A DNA stretch of 37,312 nt from Sulfuriferula multivorans (lineage in GTDB: Bacteria > Pseudomonadota > Gammaproteobacteria > Burkholderiales > Sulfuriferulaceae), in contig NZ_BGOW01000047.1 in assembly GCF_003851125.1 (NCBI RefSeq), positions 1 through 37,312 of the forward strand. The letters are read 5' to 3'. The notes beneath the pieces are model-generated. The model was not told the origin of the DNA. It searched no databases and was given only the letters and a program-made list of their open reading frames with translations. The position numbers and the translations under genes are program-made. Below, piece after piece: positions 25,266 to 33,595 of the stretch (position 1 is the stretch's first letter; the number at the start of each line of letters is the position of its first letter).

Positions 25266-26285
25266 TTAGAACCCATAACCTAGCGTGGCTTGCAGGCTGC
25301 TATCCAGGGATTTTTTGCCTGCTGCGGGCTGGTGATCCCAGTTAACGGTAAATGCAAGACCGGTGGTAATGCTTTTCCCCACGGGGACCAGCAATGCAGT
25401 CTTGCTGCGTAACAGCATGTCGGCGTAGCTGGAGAGAGGTAGAAATACCTCACTGGAATTTTCCACTTTCAGGCCGCGGTTCCAGAAATACTGATCGTAG
25501 TCCACACCGAGGCGCAGCGCGGGTTCATTAACGACCGATGCATTCTTGAAGTGGGTACGAATGAAACTCAAGCCGCTTTCCAGCCCCAGATTCAAGTTTT
25601 CGCCACGATATACCTGATAGCCTGATCCGGCACCCAACGTGGTACGCAAATCGATATTGGCGAGCCTATCCTGTTCGAGTATGCCTTGTGCATAGAGATA
25701 CATGCGCTTGCTGCGAAAACGGTCGTACTTGCCGGAGAGGCGCCTCCGTTCGGTAGTAACAATGGAATTGGCACCTGTTTCATGGTGCAAATCCCCCTTG
25801 AGTATGGTTCGGTTCAATCTGTTTTCGTATGTTAGCTGCCCGCTGAAATAATAATTGCTGGTCTCCGTATTGCCCCGTGCAAAGCCCAGGCCGGCATCCA
25901 GTCGTCCCGAGTATTTAAAGGCATCAGGGTCGATAATTTTTGTTGGATTAATGGCCAGAATATCGTCGCGACGCAATTTCTCACCCTTGGTCGGCCCGGT
26001 TGCAATCTGCATGCCGTTCTTGCCATCCGATTCGACCGTACCGTCAAATTCTCCGCTCTGCAATACAACGTGCGCTGGCGTCGTCAATTCGATTTGTGTA
26101 ACGGCAGGCCATGACACGGTAATTTCTTTTTTCGCCACTCCCCATGAAGTCTTGATCGTCAGCTTGCTTGCTTCCATTCGTACGATCTTGCCGCTGATGC
26201 GATCGCCATTATTCAGCACTATCTGATCAGCTTGTGCAGATGTAATAAAAAAACAAAAAATTGGCAGCATCTGTCGGATGTTCAT
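25266..26285 (-). CDS. DUF481 outer-membrane beta-barrel protein
   Basis: A 339-residue secreted protein with a Sec signal (MNIRQMLPIFCFFITSAQA, cleavage before Asp). An N-terminal SH3-like segment (QIVLNNGDRISGKIVRMEA) is followed by the DUF481 barrel: GLGFARGNTETSNYYFSGQL, RTILKGDLHHETGA, RRLSGKYDRF, and the alternating strands to the terminal Phe (ATLGYGF) used for BAM-dependent insertion. The family role is unknown; it may be an outer-membrane salt-stress or small-molecule channel. GGAG lies eight bases before ATG 26285. The adjacent antiporter suggests a possible ionic-stress link (inference). Confidence 0.88.
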   Translation of the reverse strand: MNIRQMLPIFCFFITSAQADQIVLNNGDRISGKIVRMEASKLTIKTSWGVAKKEITVSWPAVTQIELTTPAHVVLQSGEFDGTVESDGKNGMQIATGPTKGEKLRRDDILAINPTKIIDPDAFKYSGRLDAGLGFARGNTETSNYYFSGQLTYENRLNRTILKGDLHHETGANSIVTTERRRLSGKYDRFRSKRMYLYAQGILEQDRLANIDLRTTLGAGSGYQVYRGENLNLGLESGLSFIRTHFKNASVVNEPALRLGVDYDQYFWNRGLKVENSSEVFLPLSSYADMLLRSKTALLVPVGKSITTGLAFTVNWDHQPAAGKKSLDSSLQATLGYGF

Positions 26286-26396
26286 GGGTTTACTCCGGGA
26301 GATTAATTGCGGGTACCGAGCCTGAGAAGGCTGGCGGAATGAATGCTATCTACTAAGTCGAGGCCAGACCCGGTAGAAAGTTCCATCCGGGCATAA

Positions 26397-27436
<1,040 letters not shown>

Positions 27437-27458
27437 CATCGCTATGTAAACCTTAGCG

Positions 27459-27488
27459 GGACTGGCACGTTAATAGCCGTGCCAGTCC
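27459..27488 (+). terminator. Strong 11-bp hairpin before the synthetase gene; also sigma54-like
   Basis: GGACTGGCACG (27459-27469) pairs perfectly with CGTGCCAGTCC (27478-27488) across an 8-base loop, followed by AACTTT. It can terminate the tadA-transpeptidase transcript or act as a leader hairpin, since the synthetase ribosome site (AGG, 27495-27497) begins seven bases later. The left arm plus loop, TGGCACG-TTAAT-AGC, also matches the RpoN layout with ten bases between GG and GC. Confidence 0.65.
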
Positions 27489-27506
27489 AACTTTAGGTAG
27501 CGACAA

Positions 27507-30500
27507 ATGAATTTGCAGGCTTTTCAGACAGCATCCGATGCTTCTTCAGGGAAACCCCATGAGCAGCGCATTGATGGCCTGCATCAATTATTTGAAAATA
27601 CGGTGGATGCCACACCGGATCGGACGGCGCTGGTATGCGAGGGGATTGAATACACCTACCTTGAACTGGACTGGCTTGCCAACCGCATGGCCTGGCGCCT
27701 GCATAGTGAGGGCGTGGCGGCGGGCGACAAGGTGGGTTTGCTGCTGGACCGCTCGCTGCAAACCTATGTCGCCGTCATTGCCATCCTCAAGCTGGGCGCT
27801 GCCTACGTGCCGCTGGATGCCAGCTTCCCGGCCGAGCGCATTGCCTATATTGCGGAGGATGCCGCATTCAGCCTGCTGGTCAGCCACTCGCGTTATGCCC
27901 AGTTATTGGCTGGTCTGCCGTGCGCGTATCTGCTGCTCGATAAAGAAACCGACCGCCTGCGTGCACTGCCAGCCACGCGGCTGACCGGCAAGCTTCCCGA
28001 TAATCTGGAGCGCATGCTGTGCTACATCATCTACACCTCGGGTTCCACCGGCAAACCCAAGGGAGTGGAGGTCGAGCATCGCAGCGCCGTGAACTTCATC
28101 CAGGTTGCCACCGGAGTTTACGGGATTGTGCCGCAAGACCGCGTGTATCAGGGGCTGTCCATCTCGTTTGATTTTTCCATCGAGGAAATCTGGACGACTT
28201 TCAACACCGGCGCCACCCTCATCGCCGGCCCGGCGGACAAGGAAGCTGCGCTGGGCGATCGACTGGCGGATTTCCTCAACGCGCAGCAAGTGACCGTGCT
28301 ATGCACCGTACCCACGCTGCTGTCCCTGATCGATAAAAACATCCCCACGCTGCGTTTCATCAACGTCGGCGGTGAAGCCTGCCCGCCGCATCTGGTCAAG
28401 CGCTGGTCGCGCCCGGGCCTGCGCTTCATCAATACCTACGGCCCGACCGAGGCGACCGCTTCGGCGACCTGGGCGGAGCTTTCCCCCAACAAGCCGGTAA
28501 CCATCGGCCGCGCGCTGCCCACCTACACGATTTATTTGCTGGATGAAGCAATGCAGCCGGTGCCGGACGGCGCCATCGGTGAGATCTACATCGGCGGCGT
28601 TGGCGTGGCGCGCGGCTATACCAATCGGCCCCAGCTCACTGCAGAACGCTTTCTGTCCAATCCCTTGTCCCTGGAACCGGAGCGCCTCTACCGCACCGGC
28701 GATCTGGGCCGGCTCAACCCGGAAGGCGAAATCGAATACCTGGGGCGCGCCGATCTGCAGGTAAAGCTGCGCGGCTACCGTATCGAACTGGGCGAGATCG
28801 AATCGGTATTGCTGCGTGCGCCCGATATCCAGGCTGCCGCCGTGACCGTAGCCCGACAGGAGGACGGCATCGAAGAACTGGTCGCCTACATTGTGCCCAA
28901 AGCCAGCAGCGGGATCGACCACAAGGCCGTGGCAGCGCTGCTGCGCCAGGATTTGCCTGCCTACATGATCCCGGCGTATTTCGAGATTGTGGGTGATCTG
29001 CCGACGCTGTCCAGCGGCAAAATCAACCGCGCTGCGTTACCCAAACCCGGTTTTCATCGCCTGGTTGCCAGCGGCCAGAAAGTGGCGCCGCAGGGCGAAC
29101 TGGAAATCGCCATCGCCAGCGTCTGGGGCACAGTGCTGAGGTTGGAGCAAGTGTCTGTAGTAGACGATTTTTTCCTCGATCTGGGCGGGCATTCGCTGTT
29201 TGCCGCACTGGCCGTGTCGCAGCTGCGCAAACAACCCGGCATGGCGCACGTGAGCCTGTCCGATCTTTACACCCATCCGACCGTGCAACGCTTGGCGCAC
29301 TATCTGGCCAAGGCACGCCCGCAGCCCAGCGTGTTGCCTGTCCCAGCGCTCGCCGCCGCACCCGACTGGCTGCGTAATCTGCGTTATTTCCTGACCGGTA
29401 CCGGGCAGGCGTTTGCACTGTATCTGCTGTTCTTCCTGCCTGCACTGATGCTGGCCATTGTCGGTGGCGTTATCCTCACGGAGAACGGCTTGATGCAGGC
29501 AGTGGGTTTGCTGGGCACGGTAAGCGTCATCGCGCTGACTTATCCGGTGCTGACGATCCTGTTGGCGGCGGCGGTGAAATGGCTGGTCATTGGCCGCTAC
29601 CGCGCCGGCAGCTATCCGCTATGGGGCAGCTATTATTTCCGTTTCTGGCTGGTGGGGCGGGTGGCGGCACTGGTACCCCTTCATCTCATCGCCGGTTCAC
29701 CGCTGATGCGCTTGTATCTGCGTCTGATGGGAACCAGGGTCGGCAAACATAGCCACATCGGTACTCAGCAGATCGCTGCCTTTGACATGCTGGAAATCGG
29801 CGCGGATGCGAGTGTCAACCACAATGCCCAGTTGCTGGGCTATAGCGTACGCGATGGTCGCCTGGAACTGGGGCCGATAGTTCTGGGCGCGGGCAGCCAT
29901 GTCGGCAGCCAGGCAGTGGTCGGCATTCATACCCGGATCGGCGACAATGCAGCACTGCTGGAAAAATCGCTGCTCCCCGCAGGGGCGACAATTCCCGCCA
30001 ATGAGGCGTGGGAGGGTTCTCCCGCGCGGCCGGTAGGCCTGTCAGCCGCTTTGCTGAATGGCATCCCGGCGCGTCCGGCCAAGCCCTTGCCAGGCTGGTC
30101 CATGCTTGCCGGTTACTGGATCGCCGCTTTCGCCGTGCTGCCGCTGGTGCCCGCGCTGGCGATCGTGCCGGGACTGGCGCTGATCCTGTATCTGACGCAT
30201 CACGCGGGCCTGGCTGGCTATCTGGTGGCGCTGCTGCCCGCAGGTCTGTTGTACGCGATCACGCTGTCCATCCTGGTGGTGGCACTCAAACGGCTGATTC
30301 TGCCCAAACTGGAGGCGGGCGTGTACCCGGTCGAATCCGCCTTTTACCTGCGAAAATGGCTGGTGGACAAGCTCGCGGAAACCAGCCTGCTGTTCAACCA
30401 GGCCCTGTACGCCACGCTTTATCTGCCGCCGTTCCTGCGCATGATGGGCGCCAAGATCGGCGCGCGCGCAGAAATCTCCACCGTCTCCAACATCACGCCC

Positions 30501-31484
30501 GACCTGCTCGAAATTGGTGAGGAAACTTTTCTGGCCGATCAGGTTTCGATCGGCGCGGCGCGCATCCATCATGGCCTCGTCACACTGCAACCGGTGCGCG
30601 TCGGCGCGCGTGCATTTATTGGCAACGCCGCCGCATTGCCAGTGGGGGCGACGGTGCCGGACGGCAGCCTGATCGGCGTACTGTCTACCCCGCCGCGCCA
30701 GTCCATGCCGGCGGGCAGCGCCTGGGTCGGCCTGCCCAGCTTCTTCCTGCCGCGCCGGCAAATGGTGGAAGGCTTTAGCGAAACCGATACCTATCGCCCC
30801 AGCCGTCGTCAGGTCGCCATGCGTTATGGCTACGAGTTGCTGCGGATTATTCTGCCTGCCGCGCTGTCCTTTGGTGCCGTCGCCGTGGTGCTGCAGGCCC
30901 AGGACTGGCTGGATGATGCCTATGATCTGCCTGTGGTACTGGCGCTGCTGCCGCTGGTCTCCATCGCCGTTGTGGTCGCCGTCACCCTGTTCGCTGCCGC
31001 GGTAAAATGGCTCATGGTGGGCTCCTACAAGCCGCGTGTGGAACCGCTATGGAGCCACTTCGTGCGCCGCGCCGAATTCGTCACCGGCCTGTATGAAAAC
31101 ACCGCCGCACCGTTATTGATTACGCCGCTGCTGGGCACCCCGTTTGCCGGCTGGATATTGAGGCTGTTCGGCGTCAAGGTCGGCAAACGCGCCTTCATCG
31201 CCACTACCTTTTTCACCGAATTCGACCTGGTACACATCGGCAACGACGCCATCATTTCGCAGGATGTATCGCTGCAAACGCACCTGTTCGAAGACCGCAT
31301 CATGAAAATGTCCCATGTGCGGGTGGGCGATGGCTGCGCCGTGGGCGAGAGCGGCGTCGTGCTCTACGATACCGTGATGGAGCCCGGTTCCAGCCTGGGT
31401 GCGCTGTCGCTGATGATGAAAGGCGAAACCCTGCCGCAAGACACCCACTGGGTCGGTGCCCCGGCGCAGAAAGAAGCCGCTTGA
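27507..31484 (+). CDS. Pls/PosA-like single-module NRPS: adenylation, carrier and three membrane/LbH repeats
   Basis: A 1325-residue protein predicted to activate one amino acid and polymerise or couple it at the membrane. Adenylation domain 25-515: IIYTSGSTGKPKGVEVEH (A3), NTYGPTEATAS (A5), LYRTGDLGR (A7), LRGYRIELGEIE (A8), catalytic Lys505 (SSGKINR). Carrier domain 525-600: FLDLGGHSLFAAL, phosphopantetheine site Ser563. The rest has six TM helices in three pairs (near 634-695, 868-928, 1112-1168), each followed by a soluble repeat with hexapeptide-like turns: (R/K)(L/M)(G/F)x(R/K)VGK and related blocks at 736-775, 975-1015, 1215-1255. This is the architecture and length of epsilon-poly-lysine synthetase Pls (about 1319) and the 'NRPS terminal domain' family. 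No thioesterase or ordinary condensation domain is present. The PPTase gene follows with overlap. Confidence 0.9.
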   Translation: MNLQAFQTASDASSGKPHEQRIDGLHQLFENTVDATPDRTALVCEGIEYTYLELDWLANRMAWRLHSEGVAAGDKVGLLLDRSLQTYVAVIAILKLGAAYVPLDASFPAERIAYIAEDAAFSLLVSHSRYAQLLAGLPCAYLLLDKETDRLRALPATRLTGKLPDNLERMLCYIIYTSGSTGKPKGVEVEHRSAVNFIQVATGVYGIVPQDRVYQGLSISFDFSIEEIWTTFNTGATLIAGPADKEAALGDRLADFLNAQQVTVLCTVPTLLSLIDKNIPTLRFINVGGEACPPHLVKRWSRPGLRFINTYGPTEATASATWAELSPNKPVTIGRALPTYTIYLLDEAMQPVPDGAIGEIYIGGVGVARGYTNRPQLTAERFLSNPLSLEPERLYRTGDLGRLNPEGEIEYLGRADLQVKLRGYRIELGEIESVLLRAPDIQAAAVTVARQEDGIEELVAYIVPKASSGIDHKAVAALLRQDLPAYMIPAYFEIVGDLPTLSSGKINRAALPKPGFHRLVASGQKVAPQGELEIAIASVWGTVLRLEQVSVVDDFFLDLGGHSLFAALAVSQLRKQPGMAHVSLSDLYTHPTVQRLAHYLAKARPQPSVLPVPALAAAPDWLRNLRYFLTGTGQAFALYLLFFLPALMLAIVGGVILTENGLMQAVGLLGTVSVIALTYPVLTILLAAAVKWLVIGRYRAGSYPLWGSYYFRFWLVGRVAALVPLHLIAGSPLMRLYLRLMGTRVGKHSHIGTQQIAAFDMLEIGADASVNHNAQLLGYSVRDGRLELGPIVLGAGSHVGSQAVVGIHTRIGDNAALLEKSLLPAGATIPANEAWEGSPARPVGLSAALLNGIPARPAKPLPGWSMLAGYWIAAFAVLPLVPALAIVPGLALILYLTHHAGLAGYLVALLPAGLLYAITLSILVVALKRLILPKLEAGVYPVESAFYLRKWLVDKLAETSLLFNQALYATLYLPPFLRMMGAKIGARAEISTVSNITPDLLEIGEETFLADQVSIGAARIHHGLVTLQPVRVGARAFIGNAAALPVGATVPDGSLIGVLSTPPRQSMPAGSAWVGLPSFFLPRRQMVEGFSETDTYRPSRRQVAMRYGYELLRIILPAALSFGAVAVVLQAQDWLDDAYDLPVVLALLPLVSIAVVVAVTLFAAAVKWLMVGSYKPRVEPLWSHFVRRAEFVTGLYENTAAPLLITPLLGTPFAGWILRLFGVKVGKRAFIATTFFTEFDLVHIGNDAIISQDVSLQTHLFEDRIMKMSHVRVGDGCAVGESGVVLYDTVMEPGSSLGALSLMMKGETLPQDTHWVGAPAQKEAA

Positions 31485-32122
31485 CGACAGATAGCACCAC
31501 GCTGCTTGCTCATTTTGGACTCACCCCGGAAACCCTGCCGAAGCTGGCAGACGGGGCGGAGTATGTCGTAGTTCCTCTCCCGCAAGACGTCCCTGCAGAG
31601 AGCCTCGACACCAGCGAGCGCCAGCGCGCAACGGCTTATGGCAACCGCGTCGCTGCGCAGCAATTCACCGCCTCGCGCGTGTTGCTGCGCGCCGTGCTCA
31701 GCCACTACCTCGGCTGCACCCCGGCTACCATCGCCTACGCCCAGCAAAACCAGGGCAAACCCACTCTCGCAGCACCTCACGCCGGTCAGCTGCATTTCAA
31801 TCTCTCGCGCCGCAACGGCTGGTGTGCCATTGCCCTGTGCCGCAATCATCCGGTGGGGGTGGATATTGAACAGGTACGTGAGTTAATGGGTATGGAAGAT
31901 GCTGCAGCAGTATATTTCAGTGCTAATGACTGCATGGTACTGAATCAATTGGGGGGGACGGCGAAACAGAGACGCTTCTTCGAGTTGTGGACAGCACTGG
32001 AAGCCAGTTGCAAGCGGCTTGGTTTGCGGCTGGCAGAAGCGGAGACGATGAGCGGGAATCAAAGCCTCCGTGTTTCGCATCATTACCTGGAAACGGGGTG
32101 GTTGATTGCAATTGCTGTTTAA
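31481..32122 (+). CDS. Sfp-type 4'-phosphopantetheinyl transferase
   Basis: A 213-residue enzyme that converts apo- to holo-carrier protein using coenzyme A; the neighbouring synthetase's Ser563 is the obvious target. The start is TTG 31481, overlapping the synthetase stop as TTGA, which indicates translational coupling. Family motifs: FTASRVLLRAVLSHYLG, QGKPTLA, LHFNLSRRNGWCAIAL, the metal-binding VGVDIEQVR (Asp128, Glu130) and FFELWTALEASCKRLG (Glu174, Lys178). The usual Lys before Glu-Ala in the WxxKEA motif is Leu173, an unusual substitution, but the catalytic Glu and later Lys are kept. The C-terminus is short, as in the Gsp/Sfp group. Confidence 0.9.
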   Translation: MTTDSTTLLAHFGLTPETLPKLADGAEYVVVPLPQDVPAESLDTSERQRATAYGNRVAAQQFTASRVLLRAVLSHYLGCTPATIAYAQQNQGKPTLAAPHAGQLHFNLSRRNGWCAIALCRNHPVGVDIEQVRELMGMEDAAAVYFSANDCMVLNQLGGTAKQRRFFELWTALEASCKRLGLRLAEAETMSGNQSLRVSHHYLETGWLIAIAV

Positions 32123-32182
32123 GTCAGCCAAACCGTGTTCCAGCCCGCTGAGTACGAAGCACACCCGGGAACGCGTTGCCAA

Positions 32183-32797
32183 TCAGGACGGCTTTAACGC
32201 AGCACGTATCTGCTTTAGGAAATCCTGGTCGGGTTTCGCGCCGAGTTGAGTACTGCTGGCAATGATCCTGCCAGTCGCGTCAAGTAGCACAATGCGGGTG
32301 CTATGGTTGATTTCACCACCTCCCAGCACGCGATATTTAACGCCAAGCGCGGATGCTATGGCCCGGGTATGTGCATCGTTGTCGCTAATGGAAAGCCGGA
32401 ACACCATTTTGTCCAGATGATGAGACTCGCCCAGCCTGGCTAGCGTCGCAGGAGTATCCTGGGTTGGGTTCAGACTGATCATCAACACAGTCAGTTTATT
32501 ATCCCGAGGCTGTACCGCGGCAATCGTTCGCTGTAAATTTTCCAGCACGATGGGGCAGGCGGTATTGCAATCGCCATAGAACATCGAAACCAGAACCAGA
32601 TGTCCGGCCAGATCACGCAATTTAAAATGTTTGCCTTGCGAGTCGGTGAGTGGCATGGAGAGCCAGTAGAGTGAGTCTGCTGGTAGCGTCTTGGCTGTAT
32701 CAGTGGTGCCGGCCGTCTGTGCCATTAAGGAACAGGGCATGGCAACGATTAAGGCTACTGTCAGCAGCATTTGTTTCAGTACTTTGTCTGCATTCAT
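32183..32797 (-). CDS. SCO1/SenC-family copper chaperone/thiol protein
   Basis: A 204-residue periplasmic or membrane-anchored thioredoxin-fold protein. ATG 32797 follows AAGGAAA by six bases and overlaps the stop of the restored nirV frame as ATGA. An N-terminal hydrophobic segment (VLKQMLLTVALIVAMPCSLMA) acts as signal or anchor. Copper ligands: Cys77 and Cys81 (GDCNTACP) and His165 (GGGEINHSTRIVLLD). SCO proteins deliver copper to cytochrome oxidase CuA or, in denitrifiers, to other copper enzymes. Being the last gene of a nirK operon, it probably helps metallate this nitrite reductase. It is convergent with the PPTase gene. Confidence 0.9.
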   Translation of the reverse strand: MNADKVLKQMLLTVALIVAMPCSLMAQTAGTTDTAKTLPADSLYWLSMPLTDSQGKHFKLRDLAGHLVLVSMFYGDCNTACPIVLENLQRTIAAVQPRDNKLTVLMISLNPTQDTPATLARLGESHHLDKMVFRLSISDNDAHTRAIASALGVKYRVLGGGEINHSTRIVLLDATGRIIASSTQLGAKPDQDFLKQIRAALKPS

Positions 32798-33595
32798 GAT
32801 GTTTTTCCTTGTTTGCTTGCAACAGGATCGCGAACACACCGGAATCCGAGATACCGGCCAGTCTGATTACCTTCCATTGCGGCCAGCAGGGCCAGCCGCA
32901 TCAGCACGGCATAATTTCTCCGATCACCAAGTGACAAAGCCGCACCACCGCAGAATTCGAGTTTTTTTTTGCTCGCCTTGGGCGCGGCTGTCGGCACTGA
33001 CAAACAGGCCATTGAAGTCCTCCACCCACTCCCACACCAGTCCGTGCATATCATAAATGCCGTAACGGTTAGGAGGGGTTAAACCAATCTGCTGTGGAGG
33101 CAAAGTGGCAGGGTGGGCATACCAGGCAAGAATTTTGCTAAGCCATGCAGGATCATCGCGTGCATCGGTACGGGTCTCATCCGCTGCGGCAGAAAACTCC
33201 CACTCGTACCAGAACGGGAGTCGCGCCTGTTCGCTTTCGCAAAAGGCCGTAGCTGCGTACCAGCTGACCTCGGTGACCGGCCCCGACGGATCAAGTGCGC
33301 CCGGATCCGTCGGACCGGCCCAGTCGATAAGGTAGTCCGCTCCTGCAAACACCGTAGGAACATTGCCACGGCGCCATGCAGGATGCGTTATTACAAAGTC
33401 GCGATATTCCGCATTGCTGACGGGCCGCGTTCGCAACAGAAAGGGTGCGATTTTTGCAGGCTCCGTTTTCCCGTCCACCGGCAATGCACTGCGAAATTCA
33501 CCACCCGGTAAGGCAATGTACTCTCCTGCAGTTGCGCCCATCGTTAACCCCCCGTATATGAGGAAGGCAACGATGAATCGAGGTATCGCTGTCAC
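32794..33595 (-). CDS. nirV: NirV-like SUMF1/FGE-family protein, interrupted by a frameshift at an A9 tract
   Basis: A periplasmic SUMF1-fold protein of the kind that accompanies nirK (NirV). From GTG 33595 the frame encodes a signal peptide (about 1-23), then PGGEFRS, RPVSNAEYRDFV, PVTEVSWYAATAFCESEQAR, LPFWYEWEFSAA, YGIYDMHGLVWEWVEDF, and stops early at 32924 after 223 residues. The missing end, LEFCGGAALSLGDRRNYAVL with GRYLGFRCVRD (the family's GFRCV ending), continues in another frame down to 32794. The switch point is a run of nine A (plus-strand T 32962-32970); eight A would join the two halves into about 266 residues. The restored stop overlaps the SCO start as ATGA, so the fused frame is ancestral. 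Its start overlaps the nirK stop as GTGA. Confidence 0.85.
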
